Positions 18,842-27,122 of a DNA stretch of 64,000 bases are shown in pieces. The position numbers and the translations under genes were made by a program. Where the stretch lies: NCBI RefSeq assembly GCF_001570525.1, contig NZ_BBXC01000013.1, positions 356,625 to 420,624 of the forward strand. Reading direction: 5' to 3'. Every line of letters starts with the position of its first letter. Within the stretch, counting starts at the first letter, position 1. Source of the stretch: Herbidospora sakaeratensis (GTDB lineage Bacteria > Actinomycetota > Actinomycetes > Streptosporangiales > Streptosporangiaceae). The notes beneath the pieces are model-generated. The model made no database searches and was not told the DNA's origin. It saw only the letters and a program-made list of their open reading frames with translations.

Positions 18842-19425
18842 GGTCGTGCTCCTTCGGAGGGCGCGGGCCAGGCCCGCAGAGCGGCGTCGAGGGCGTCGAT
18901 GATCCGATGCCAGGAGACGGCGGCGGACGGCCGGCTGTGCGCGAAGCCGCCGTTGCGCTCGATGCGGAGATAGCCGTTGACGGTGCTGCCGATGAACCGC
19001 ACGGCGTGGACGTGCTCGCTCTCCGGCAGCGGATAGCCACGCAGGACCGCGGCGGTGAGGGCGACGATGTCGCGCGCGCCCGCCGACCGGGCCGCTTCCT
19101 CACCCACAGGGCGCTGCAACGCGTCCCAACGGCCCGGCGATTCGCGCGCGTAGTCGCGATGCGCGTCGGCCAGCGCCTCAAGGGCTGACCGTCCGGCCCG
19201 CCCCGCCACGGCGACCGACACCCGGCTCGCCAGTTCGGTGAGGGCCAGGACCGTCACACCCTCCAGCAACGCGTCGCGGTCCTGCACGTGTGAATACAGG
19301 CTGGGGCTCCGCACTCCGAGCCGGCGGGCGACGGCGGACAACGTGACCGAGTCGAATCCCGTCGCGTCCGCAAGGTCGGCGGCCGCCTCGACGATCGAGG
19401 CCGCCGTCAAAGGGATTGCCTTCAT
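18838..19425 (-). CDS. TetR-family transcriptional regulator
   Basis: 195 aa. The N-terminal HTH is clear: ASIVEAAADLADATGFDSVT, then LSAVARRLGVRSPSLYSHVQ. The C-terminal part (HRDYARESPGRWDALQRPV, then VHAVRFIGSTVNGYLRIERN) resembles the WHG/TetR_C_33-type ligand domain. It is the first gene of a two-gene operon with the SGNH hydrolase. A GCCTAA-N5-TTAGGC inverted repeat 14 bp upstream of its start is a good operator candidate, which would make it a self-repressor that also controls the hydrolase. Confidence 0.93.
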   Translation of the reverse strand: MKAIPLTAASIVEAAADLADATGFDSVTLSAVARRLGVRSPSLYSHVQDRDALLEGVTVLALTELASRVSVAVAGRAGRSALEALADAHRDYARESPGRWDALQRPVGEEAARSAGARDIVALTAAVLRGYPLPESEHVHAVRFIGSTVNGYLRIERNGGFAHSRPSAAVSWHRIIDALDAALRAWPAPSEGARP

Positions 19426-19438
19426 GTCGTCATGATAT

Positions 19439-19455
19439 GCCTAACACCATTAGGC
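19439..19455. promoter_or_regulatory. Candidate TetR operator (GCCTAA-N5-TTAGGC)
   Basis: A perfect 6-bp inverted repeat, GCCTAACACCATTAGGC, lies just upstream of the TetR start. A related weaker repeat (CCTA-N7-TAGG) follows at 19461-19475. Position and symmetry fit autoregulation. Confidence 0.6.
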
Positions 19456-19550
19456 TATGACCTAAACCCAGTAGGCATCGCCCCACGGTGAAGTTCTTGG
19501 TCCACACCCTCGCGGCCGCCTGCCTGGGAGACGTACACCAGAAACTTGGA

Positions 19551-21194
19551 TCAGCCGGGGACGTAGTTGTGGACCTTGACGACCCGGTCGTGGGACATGG
19601 TGAAGACACAGGCGGAGTCGGCGCCCGCGCAGGCGCCGGTGATCCAGTCGACTTGGCCGTCGGGGACGGTGATGGTCACTTGGGCGCCGTCGGGGATCGC
19701 GAAAGAGCAGGCCACGGCTTCGCCCTGACTCTGCGCGCAGCCGCCCGCGTCGGTTCCGTCGTGGCTGACGGTGACGGCGCCGTAGACCCCGACGACGCGG
19801 ACGGTGAGCTCGTGGTCGGGCCGGACCATGACCGCTTCCTCCGGGGGTGCGACGGGCGTGTCGACCGGGGTGTCCTCAGATGGGGGCTGCTCGGGCTCCG
19901 GCGCCTCGACCGGGGGCTCGACCACGGGCGGCTCCGCCCCGTCCTCGTTCGTCACATCCTCGTCCGCCACGTCGACGTCCGTCGTGTCCTCGATCGGCTC
20001 GTTCTGTGCGGGCTCCTCGTTCGGGCGGTCGTCGTGGGGTGGTTCCGCCAGCTGGTCGGGCTGCTCGTCCGGGCCTTCCTCGCGAGGTCGGTGAGCGGTC
20101 TGCTTCGTGCCACGGGAGGCGGCGGCCGTGGGCCGGGTCTCCGGGGCGGCGCGAGGCGGAACAGGCCCCGGAGCCGCGCTCTCCGAGGTTGAGGGGAAGG
20201 CCGCCTCGTAGATCTGCTGCGGGTGCCCGGTGGCGAAGAGAAAGCCCAGCAGCGCGAGCATCACGAGCCCGGCGGGGAGCTTGGGAACCGGCCGGCGCGG
20301 GTCCCGCGAACGGGGGCGGGTGCGGCCTGTCTTCGGAGCAGGCGGTCTGTTCTTGTACGTCGTCCTCGCCGGCATACGCGTTTCCGCCGAGACCAGCCGG
20401 AGCCGTTCCTGGATCCGGCGCAGCCCCTCCGGCGTCAGCAGGAAAGGGGAGGCGCGCAGCGCCTGTCGTACCCGCTGGGGTTCGGTCTCCCTGCAGGCGG
20501 AGCAGGAGAACATGTGTTTCACCACGAGCTTGAGGTCCGTGGGCGGAATCCGGCCGCCGGCGCTCCGCTCGGCGGCTCGGCCGACGAGGATCGTGAGATC
20601 CGGGCACGATCGGGTCGCCAAGTGATCGTGGAAATACACCCTCAGCGCGGCATAGAGCTGTCTGCGCCCTTCGCTGCGTGCCTGGTAGTCGGAGTCGCGG
20701 GTCCCGATGACGGTCGTGGCCGTGCCTCCGGGGTGCCAGGAGTCCATGAAGGTCGCCCAGGTGACCATTCTGTTCTTGGCCGGGAGCTCCCGCAGCGCCT
20801 TGACCACGATCTCGATCGCGTCGTGGTCGAGCAGGGATTCGACCGGGTCGTGTTCGGGATTCCGGTCCAGGAATTCACCTCGCTCGCCGAGCGGCTCCTG
20901 GGTCAGCCGTATTTTGATGCGTTCGGCCAGCAGGGTGTTGCAGATGTTTCTCGCGGCTTCACCGGCGTATGCCGGGAAACTGGCGATGGTCGCGGCTTTT
21001 CCGGGCTTCCGGATTGTCCGATAAATGCGCAGCGCGGTCTCGCTCACGGCGTCGTCGACGAGGTCCGTGTCGGATTTCAGAATGATCCGGCACGTCCGGC
21101 GGACCACCGCTTCGTGCCGCCGCCAGAGCGTTTCGAATGCCTCCTCGTGCCCCTCGCCGGAGGCGATGATCTCCAGTAGATCGCGATCAGACAT
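19551..21194 (-). CDS. Sigma-factor-like protein fused to a membrane anchor and extracellular domain
   Basis: 547 aa. Residues 1-190 resemble an ECF sigma factor: an EEAFETLWRRHEAVVRRTCR start, a region-2-like helix LVDDAVSETALRIYRTIRKP, and a region-4-like segment around IVVKALRELPAKNRMV. Residues His227, Cys231 and Cys234 (HMFSCSAC) look like a zinc-binding anti-sigma motif. One membrane span lies at about 307-323 (LPAGLVMLALLGFLFATG). It is followed by a Pro/Glu-rich acidic linker (about 335-440) and a C-terminal domain of about 100 residues with four cysteines. The sigma would therefore be held at the membrane with an external sensor in the same chain. The start overlaps the upstream small ORF by 8 bp. 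Confidence 0.75.
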   Translation of the reverse strand: MSDRDLLEIIASGEGHEEAFETLWRRHEAVVRRTCRIILKSDTDLVDDAVSETALRIYRTIRKPGKAATIASFPAYAGEAARNICNTLLAERIKIRLTQEPLGERGEFLDRNPEHDPVESLLDHDAIEIVVKALRELPAKNRMVTWATFMDSWHPGGTATTVIGTRDSDYQARSEGRRQLYAALRVYFHDHLATRSCPDLTILVGRAAERSAGGRIPPTDLKLVVKHMFSCSACRETEPQRVRQALRASPFLLTPEGLRRIQERLRLVSAETRMPARTTYKNRPPAPKTGRTRPRSRDPRRPVPKLPAGLVMLALLGFLFATGHPQQIYEAAFPSTSESAAPGPVPPRAAPETRPTAAASRGTKQTAHRPREEGPDEQPDQLAEPPHDDRPNEEPAQNEPIEDTTDVDVADEDVTNEDGAEPPVVEPPVEAPEPEQPPSEDTPVDTPVAPPEEAVMVRPDHELTVRVVGVYGAVTVSHDGTDAGGCAQSQGEAVACSFAIPDGAQVTITVPDGQVDWITGACAGADSACVFTMSHDRVVKVHNYVPG

Positions 21195-21357
21195 GGGCGC
21201 CGTCCCTCTCCTCCTCGGCGGGACGAACCCGTCGGCAGGCCGTCATGACCCGGTCAGCCGCCCGCTTGAGCAGCCACCACACGAGCGCGATCACCACCTC
21301 CGCCACCAGGGCGGACAGGATCGACCACAGAATCGACGCGATGCCGTTGGCGTCCAT
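21187..21357 (-). CDS. Small single-span membrane protein coupled to the tethered sigma gene
   Basis: 56 aa from ATG 21357, preceded by a GGGGAG site. The sequence is one hydrophobic helix (IASILWSILSALVAEVVIAL) followed by a basic and then an acidic tail (RRVRPAEEERDGAHV). Its stop overlaps the start of the sigma-like gene by 8 bp, so the two are translationally coupled. It could modulate or localise the tethered sigma. A longer in-frame upstream start exists but lacks a good ribosome binding site. I do not recognise a family. Confidence 0.6.
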   Translation of the reverse strand: MDANGIASILWSILSALVAEVVIALVWWLLKRAADRVMTACRRVRPAEEERDGAHV

Positions 21358-21705
21358 CGGCGGTTTCGTCTCCCCTCGGAACCGTGGGGCGTTCTCGCCC
21401 CGACGATTCAGACCGGGCGGACTGACGAAATCTAAGGATGGCCGGACAGGGGGGTTCGGTACGAGACGGCAGAACGTACACATCAACATGTTTGTCACAT
21501 ACGGCTAGAGCTGTCGCACGGAAGTGCGGCCGGACACGCTCAGCACGACGTACCCCGAAGAACCCGTACATTCACCCAGAAAACATGGAGTGAAGGGCGG
21601 GCAGTTCCTTGCCGGAGGTGCACATCGCACCACCGACGACCACTGGCGATCCGTTTTGTCGAATGGTGATCACTCGACGAGCTCTGGAGAATGGCAGGGT
21701 GCTGA

Positions 21706-21909
21706 CCGAAACAGCCTCGGAGGTGGCCGTTCTTCGTATGTCTCGTGCTCCTGACTTCGATCGTCGCCCACACCCTGGTGTTCGACGTTCCGCACTGGCG
21801 CAACGCCGAGAAGCCGGCCCGGCTACACGAACGGGTGAGCATGTTGGCGATCGCCGCGACACGCCGAACAGCTTCCCCCTCAGAACTGAATGTGGTCACA
21901 GAGAGTTGA
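21706..21909 (+). pseudogene. Possible small membrane protein or 3' gene remnant
   Basis: This frame, absent as a complete ATG-started ORF, reads RWPFFVCLVLLTSIVAHTLV and then FDVPHWRNAEKPARLHERVS before a TGA. It has about 80 percent G or C at third positions, one likely membrane helix and a charged tail. An in-frame stop lies just upstream and the only initiator is GTG 21745, inside the helix with no suitable ribosome binding site. It may be the end of a broken gene. Confidence 0.3.
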
Positions 21910-22270
21910 GCCGCCCGAGAGGACACTCGTGGTTCACTACCAAGATCAGTTCGGTTGAGCAGCTGTGCTCGTGAACGCAGCCGGTGCGGTAGGCGCGACC
22001 GCAGTCGCCAAGGCGACGCGCCGACGTTCGAAGTGGCCGAGGAACTCCTCCCATTCTGGATCGGTAGGTGTGCGGTATTCCTCGCTGTGGCGGGTTGCGC
22101 GGCGGCGGGGCGGCGTCAAGGCCTGGTACAACAACGGAACCGGCTCCACCGGTGGGACCAATCCCATGGCCGACGACCCCCAGTCGCCCCCGCCCGACGG
22201 GCTGCCCCTGTGTGTCGCCAACCGCTGCTGGTGACCCGGACACCTGAGCGGCTGAGGAGCGTCAAGATGG

Positions 22271-22296
22271 CCGCTTCTCTGTCACTCGCGCCGATC
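22271..22296 (+). repeat. Dispersed repeat, partial copy
   Basis: The core CTGTCACTCGCGCCGA matches copies at 9704-9732 and 32048-32076; the left half is diverged with a small gap. Confidence 0.45.
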
Positions 22297-22597
22297 ATGG
22301 GCTCGTCCCAGCGCGCCAAGGGCGGCGTTGACCAGAACGGCGGCAGCGCAGAGAGCACCGTCTTGCCCCCGGGAGTGGTGCTCTTGAACGCGCACGTGGA
22401 TGCCACTGGTTGCCGAAGAACCGGGATTCGGCGGCGCCAAATCCCAAGAAAAAACCATTTCACGATTTTCTTCTAAATCATGGAATGGCGTCGCGGATGA
22501 ATAACTCTTCAAATCGGCCGATGGCGTGGCGGCAATTCCTCCCGTATGTATACGTTCGGGGATCGTCTCTGAACTGAATACTTCCGTGGGGGAGTCC

Positions 22598-22756
22598 ATG
22601 GTGGCTTCGGACGTGAGATCACCACTTTCCGCGGCGCTGACGGTCGTCGTGCCGCTCGCCCTGCTGGCGGTGACACCCGGCCCGGCGACCGCGGCCGCAC
22701 CGACCAGTGAATCCCTCCCCGCGACCATCGTGGGCACCGAGGGGACGTCACTGTGA
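22598..22756 (+). CDS. Small exported or membrane peptide
   Basis: 52 aa from ATG 22598, preceded by GGGGGAG. It reads MVASDVRSPLSAALTVVV, then PLALLAVTPGPATAAAP, which looks like a signal peptide or a single membrane helix, plus a short polar tail ending in TEGTSL. It lies immediately upstream of the HExxH protein genes on the same strand. It could be a leader, a secretion-related peptide or the 5' remnant of a larger secreted protein whose rest is in another frame. I do not recognise it. Confidence 0.45.
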   Translation: MVASDVRSPLSAALTVVVPLALLAVTPGPATAAAPTSESLPATIVGTEGTSL

Positions 22757-22771
22757 GCGGCCTCGGCGGCG

Positions 22772-23518
22772 ATGGAAACGCCGGCCCGGATGGTGACACC
22801 GGGTCCGGCGGCGGTGGAAACCGGTGTCAGCAGGTCACCCGGCACAGCGGATGCCGCGCGGTGCCCGACGGAGCGCAAGCCCTGCTCCGCGGCCCGGTTC
22901 ATCGACCTTGCCGGAGAGTTCGCGGCCGAGCGGGAGACCTTCGCAGGCGGCGACCTGGTCGTGCCGCTGTCGCCGCACATGTTCGAGGACATCGGCCTGT
23001 ACGTCCGCTACGGGCCGGCCGACTGGGGCCAGGTCGTCCACGACGGGACCATGCTCCGCATCCCGGACCTGCCCGCCGAGGAGCCGACGTTCACCGTCGA
23101 CGGCGACCGCGAGGCCCTGACCCACGTCGGCCTGATCCTGACGTTCCGCGCGATCCAATCGGAGGCCGGCCTTGAGTTTCAAGCGGAAGCAGAAAAAGGC
23201 GAAGGCGAAGCCGAAGAAAGACACACCAACCACGGGAAAGAGCACCACGGAGTCCACGGCCGGTATTCCGAAGAAGTCGGTCACGACGACGACACCCGAC
23301 AAGAACTCGAAGGGATCGGCCTCGTCGGGCGTGGGTCTGAAGCGGAAGGCGATCGAAGGTACCGGGAAATCATCGGAAGGGGCTCGCAAGAAACGCACGC
23401 CCCCTCCGATCGCCACTCCCATCGTGCCCCGGGAACCGAGCGTGGTCGGCCTGACGGTCGGCTACCGCGGGGTCCTCCCGGCCATGAGGGGATCCGGGCG
23501 AGGTCCCTTCATCGATGA
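22772..23518 (+). CDS. Hypothetical protein with uncertain 3' end
   Basis: The frame from ATG 22772 has strong third-position GC from about 22880 to 23165 and reads AARFIDLAGEFAAERETFAG, then LSPHMFEDIGLYVRYGPADW and EALTHVGLILTFRAIQSEAG. After 23172 the bias moves to the +1 frame, which is the next gene, yet this frame has no stop until 23516. The real protein is therefore either about 133 residues with a one-base indel (the neighbouring frame stops at TGA 23173-23175, overlapping the next start) or carries a long overlapping tail. No family is recognised. It is the first member of the group that includes the two HExxH proteins. Confidence 0.5.
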   Translation: METPARMVTPGPAAVETGVSRSPGTADAARCPTERKPCSAARFIDLAGEFAAERETFAGGDLVVPLSPHMFEDIGLYVRYGPADWGQVVHDGTMLRIPDLPAEEPTFTVDGDREALTHVGLILTFRAIQSEAGLEFQAEAEKGEGEAEERHTNHGKEHHGVHGRYSEEVGHDDDTRQELEGIGLVGRGSEAEGDRRYREIIGRGSQETHAPSDRHSHRAPGTERGRPDGRLPRGPPGHEGIRARSLHR

Positions 23519-24833
23519 CCTGATCAAGCGACTGACCGGCGTCGAGGACAGGCGCGGCCGCGGGTTCGCGGGCGAGCACTACCTGAAAGATCGCGACGCC
23601 GTCGAGTGGCTCATGCGCGCGGTGTGCGTCTACGCGGAGAACGCCGATCTGATGAGAACCGGCGGCCTGAAGATCGACACGGTCGTGCCTCGCCTCATCA
23701 AGGCGGCCACGAGCCCGGCCAGGAAGAAGTTCGACGATTCCCGCGACTCGTTCGAGCTGCAGGTCATCCGGGTCGGCGGGTGGGCCGAGGTGCGGTTCCG
23801 CGGCCGTCTGGCGGCACCGTCGCCGGAATCGGTGGCGAAGCTTCGTGAGATCTACTTCACGGATCCCATCCCGTCGTCCACGACCACGACCACGACCACA
23901 TCTACGACCACGACCGTCGCGACCGTCTCCCATATCGGGTCTTTCCATAGGGACGTGCTCGCCGCGCGGTTGCGGATCGATCTCTCCACGCTCGTGGCCG
24001 ACCATGTCGCACGCTACAAGGACGTCGAGCCACGTTCCATGGTGAACATCAAGGGTGTCGCGGATCTGATCCAGACGTGGATGGCGTCCGACTTCGGCGG
24101 CGTCTTCCTGGCGAACCCCGATAGCCCCTACCACACCGGTGTCAGATACTCCGAAAGGCTCGTCAGCAGCGAGAGCAGGGACGTGAGCACGAAAGGGCTG
24201 ACGGACTGGCTGAGGAACCGCTCGGACATCGTCGGCACCAGGAAGGGCGAGCACGGCGCGTACAAGCTGGCGGGCTACAAGCCCAGCCGGAAGGCCGACC
24301 TGCAAGCCCGCGAGGAGATCCTCGCGGACCTTCTCCAGCCCGGAAAGTTCAGAGACGACGTGACCCGGGCGGTCCAGACGACCGGCTGCCACTCGCCCGG
24401 CAAGGGGCAGGTCTCGATCACGCCTTTCATCCCGAAGCGCGGGAAATCCAGCTACCTCTGGAGACAGTCCCGCACGTTGATCCACGAGTTCCTGCACTTA
24501 CTGACACACGAGGAGTTCAGGGCCGTCGCGCACGGCACCGACCACGGGCAGGTCATGATCGAGGGCATCACCGAGGTGCTCACCGCCGAGGTGTTCCGCA
24601 GGTTCGCCGATCACGTCAGCAAGGACCCGACTGCCAGACGCATAGTCCTGGGCGACGAACCCTACTCGGCCCCACCGAGCCGTCTGTTCGAGATCGGCTA
24701 CGAGGACGCGGGAGAGCAGGCAGACGTGATCAGGAAAGAGGTCGGTCTGGACAACATCGAGGCGGCCTACTTCCTCGGGATGACGACTTTCATCGGCGTC
24801 ACCAGGGAAGGCAAGAGGGGGGAGACCCGATGA
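23172..24833 (+). CDS. Putative zinc metallopeptidase (HExxH) with lysine-rich N-terminus, paralogue A
   Basis: 553 aa from TTG 23172, six bases after GGAGG. Residues 1-80 are strongly basic and disordered (SFKRKQKKAKAKPKK). A threonine-rich linker, about residues 236-248, is coded by ACG/ACC repeats. The C-terminal part carries TLIHEFLHLLTHEEF with His438, Glu439 and His442, followed by MIEGITEVLTAEV whose Glu464 is a plausible third ligand, the gluzincin pattern. Lys-rich tails and a Thr linker are common in toxins or effectors that bind nucleic acid or envelopes, but no toxin delivery gene is nearby. It is coupled (ATGA) to a paralogue downstream. Substrate unknown. Confidence 0.75.
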   Translation: MSFKRKQKKAKAKPKKDTPTTGKSTTESTAGIPKKSVTTTTPDKNSKGSASSGVGLKRKAIEGTGKSSEGARKKRTPPPIATPIVPREPSVVGLTVGYRGVLPAMRGSGRGPFIDDLIKRLTGVEDRRGRGFAGEHYLKDRDAVEWLMRAVCVYAENADLMRTGGLKIDTVVPRLIKAATSPARKKFDDSRDSFELQVIRVGGWAEVRFRGRLAAPSPESVAKLREIYFTDPIPSSTTTTTTTSTTTTVATVSHIGSFHRDVLAARLRIDLSTLVADHVARYKDVEPRSMVNIKGVADLIQTWMASDFGGVFLANPDSPYHTGVRYSERLVSSESRDVSTKGLTDWLRNRSDIVGTRKGEHGAYKLAGYKPSRKADLQAREEILADLLQPGKFRDDVTRAVQTTGCHSPGKGQVSITPFIPKRGKSSYLWRQSRTLIHEFLHLLTHEEFRAVAHGTDHGQVMIEGITEVLTAEVFRRFADHVSKDPTARRIVLGDEPYSAPPSRLFEIGYEDAGEQADVIRKEVGLDNIEAAYFLGMTTFIGVTREGKRGETR

Positions 24834-26107
24834 GCCTCAGGAAGACCAAACGCGACGCCACGCTGGACGACCGGCTCGCCGGTGAGGACGTCGAGCACGT
24901 GTTCCGCACGCTTGAGTCGCAGGTCCGTGGGGGCGACGTCGACCACCCGTCCCGCTGGGTCGACGTGGCGGACGCCGACCCGGCCGAACAGCGGTGGATC
25001 CTGCACGGCCTCGACCTGCTGGCCCGCAACGCCGACGGCGCCGGTCCCGAGTTCTCCGGACTGCGGGCGGCCTCCCTGCTCGTCGATCGGGCCCGGGGGC
25101 GACGCCACGAGCCGGGTGGGCAGCGCTTCGAGCAGGAGGTCATGTCGGCCAGCGGCTGGCTGGAGGCGGCGCTGCCATCTTCCCTCCCCCTGCCCGGCCC
25201 CACCGCGTCGGCCCGGCTGGCAGAGATCTATGGGCGTCCCCCGGTGGTGTTCGACGCGGGCACGTTGGCGGCGTCGGTGTTGCCCGTGCTGAAGGCGGGG
25301 CTCGCCGAGGAGGCGCTCTGGTGGGGTTCCCCGGCCGAGCCGGAGGACCTGTCGTGGATGGAGAAGGTGGCCGCGTCCATCCAGCGGTTCGTCCACGAGG
25401 AGGGGTCGTCGTTCCCGGCCGCCCACGCGGCCGGTCCGCTGCACGACGGATTCGACTACGCGGCGAGCGTCATCGACGCCGGAGCGGCCGACGACGACGC
25501 CGATGCCCGGCTGGCCTTCCTGCGGCGGCGGATCCACCTGGTCGGCCGTGACGCGTCCTCCGGGTACGCGCTGTCCGCGGCCGGATACGACCACGCCCAA
25601 CCCGGCCATCGGGACCTGCTCGACGACCTGCTCGACGAGTGGCTCGCCGCCGATCGCGAGCTGGACGATCTGATCGGCCTTCTGCTCAGGCATTCCCCGG
25701 CCCACGTGGCCGGGGAGCGGGCCCGCGTCCACCTGCCGGCCCACCTTCCCGCCGGGTCGTGGGGGCCGAAGGAGCTGTGGCGTCCCCACCTCTACGCGGT
25801 GATGGTCCACGAGTTCGTCCACGTCCTGGCCCACCCCGACTTCACCGAGGCGGTGGAGTCCGTGGCCGACGGCCAGATCCTGGCGGAGGGCGTCGTCGAC
25901 CTGCTCACCGCCGAGCTCCTGGACGCCTCCCGCACCGACCCCGACCTGGGCGGCCTCGTCCCCGGGGACTACGCGGTCGGCTACGGCGCCTCCGGCCGGG
26001 CCGCGATCGAGATCCGGGACCTGGCGGGGGCCGACCAGGTGAAGGCGGCCTTCTACCTCGGTCGCGTCGAGTTCATCGGTCTGGGACCAGAAGAAGGCTG
26101 GACATAG
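24830..26107 (+). CDS. Putative zinc metallopeptidase (HExxH), paralogue B
   Basis: 425 aa starting MSLRKTKRDATLDDRL; its ATG overlaps the stop of paralogue A (ATGA). It shares the C-terminal core: AVMVHEFVHVLAHPDF with His327, Glu328 and His331, then ILAEGVVDLLTAELL with Glu353 in the same place as in A, and the ending AFYLGRVEFIGLGPE against AYFLGMTTFIGVTRE. An upstream block also aligns (SIQRFVHEEGSSFPAAHAAG against LIQTWMASDFGGVFLANPDS). The basic tail is much shorter than in A. A and B are thus tandem duplicates that diverged, or a pair acting together. No signal peptide. Function unknown. Confidence 0.75.
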   Translation: MSLRKTKRDATLDDRLAGEDVEHVFRTLESQVRGGDVDHPSRWVDVADADPAEQRWILHGLDLLARNADGAGPEFSGLRAASLLVDRARGRRHEPGGQRFEQEVMSASGWLEAALPSSLPLPGPTASARLAEIYGRPPVVFDAGTLAASVLPVLKAGLAEEALWWGSPAEPEDLSWMEKVAASIQRFVHEEGSSFPAAHAAGPLHDGFDYAASVIDAGAADDDADARLAFLRRRIHLVGRDASSGYALSAAGYDHAQPGHRDLLDDLLDEWLAADRELDDLIGLLLRHSPAHVAGERARVHLPAHLPAGSWGPKELWRPHLYAVMVHEFVHVLAHPDFTEAVESVADGQILAEGVVDLLTAELLDASRTDPDLGGLVPGDYAVGYGASGRAAIEIRDLAGADQVKAAFYLGRVEFIGLGPEEGWT

Positions 26108-26248
26108 CTGTTCCGCAAGAAGAAGACGAATCCGAAGCCGGTGGTCTGTTTGCGGTACGGTCGGCCATGGCCGGTCCCCAGGCCGGGTCACCCTCCATCG
26201 CACGTGCCAGAGCATCCGGCCGGCCGCACTGACCCCAGGAAGCGGAGA

Positions 26249-27073
26249 ATGCAGGGATTCACCGTGCGGGCCGCGGCCGATGCCGACATGCCCGCCGTGC
26301 GACACGTGGCCGAGAGCTTCGGCCTGCTGACCGGGTGGCCCGCGGCGGGCGACTTCCTCGACGCCGAGCGCGCTTTCGGCACGCTGCTCATCGCGTCGGC
26401 CGATGCCCGCGAAACCCACGGCTTCGGCGGCACCCTGCGACGGGGCGCCGTCACCCACCTGGGGGACCTGTTCGTCCTGCGCGGGCACCAGTCCGCCGGG
26501 GCAGGGCGGGCGCTGCTGTCGCAGTTGCTCGCCGGTGACGGTCCGAAGGTGACGTTCGCCTCGTCCGACCCCCGTGCGGTAAGTCTCTACGTCCAGTACG
26601 GGTTGCGCCCCTGGTGCCCGCTGCTGTATCTGACCGGGCCGGCCGCCGGACTACCCGCGCCACCGGTGGGGGAGACGCGGCCGGAGGACGTCGCCCCGTT
26701 GGACGCTCGCGCCGCGGGAGGCGCCCGGCCGGGCACACTCGCCTGGTACGCCGCCATCCCGGGCGTCACACCGTACGCGACCGACCGGGGATACGCCTTC
26801 GCGCGCGTGACCGACGGTCAGATCGTGATCGGCCCCGCCGGTGGCGAGACGCCGCAGGACTGCGCGCGAGCCGTGCTCGGCGCCCTCGCCGCGACCACCG
26901 GAGGAACGTTCCCCCACGTGGCCCGCATCGCGGTGCCGGGAGTGCATCCGCTCGTACCGGTGCTGATCGGGGCCGGCTGGCGGATCAGCGACATGGACAC
27001 GTTCATGGCCGACGACGCCGCTCTCGCCATGATCGACCCCGGCCGCTACATCCCCCACCCCGATCTGGGCTGA
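26249..27073 (+). CDS. GNAT-family N-acetyltransferase
   Basis: 274 aa from ATG 26249, after AGGAAGCGGAG. The N-terminal half is a GNAT fold: VRAAADADMPAVRHVAESFG, VTHLGDLFVLRGHQSAGAGR (the acetyl-CoA loop) and VSLYVQYGLRPWCPLLYL. The second half (YATDRGYAFARVTDGQIVI and onward) resembles a second, catalytically silent GNAT-like domain. It should acetylate an amine on a small molecule or protein; the substrate is not evident. The 141 bp upstream keep the frame open and read LFRKKKTNPKP, similar to the basic N-termini of the HExxH proteins, but contain no good start. Confidence 0.82.
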   Translation: MQGFTVRAAADADMPAVRHVAESFGLLTGWPAAGDFLDAERAFGTLLIASADARETHGFGGTLRRGAVTHLGDLFVLRGHQSAGAGRALLSQLLAGDGPKVTFASSDPRAVSLYVQYGLRPWCPLLYLTGPAAGLPAPPVGETRPEDVAPLDARAAGGARPGTLAWYAAIPGVTPYATDRGYAFARVTDGQIVIGPAGGETPQDCARAVLGALAATTGGTFPHVARIAVPGVHPLVPVLIGAGWRISDMDTFMADDAALAMIDPGRYIPHPDLG

Positions 27074-27122
27074 CCCGTTCCGCGCGCTGTCCTGACATAC
27101 GGCGATCACCTACGATCGCCGT

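Larger units (their letters stand above)
21358..22597. other. Gene-poor region with relics
   Basis: About 1.2 kb without a convincing complete gene. It holds a short frame with membrane-protein character (21706-21909, listed separately), an uncertain minus-strand frame of up to 91 codons (21946-22221; RTPTDPEWEEFLGHFERRR) with moderate codon bias and no ribosome binding site, and a partial copy of the dispersed repeat near 22271-22296. The last 150 bases before 22598 are AT-rich and probably carry the promoter of the next gene group. Confidence 0.4.

Noticed and set aside
23873..23925. Short tandem ACG/ACC repeats that resemble a repeat array
   Set aside because: They encode the threonine linker of HExxH protein A in frame, with no spacers as in a CRISPR array.
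22598..26107. Idea that the HExxH proteins are effectors of a contractile injection or type VI system
   Set aside because: No sheath, tube, baseplate, AAA+ or VgrG-like gene is present in the window.
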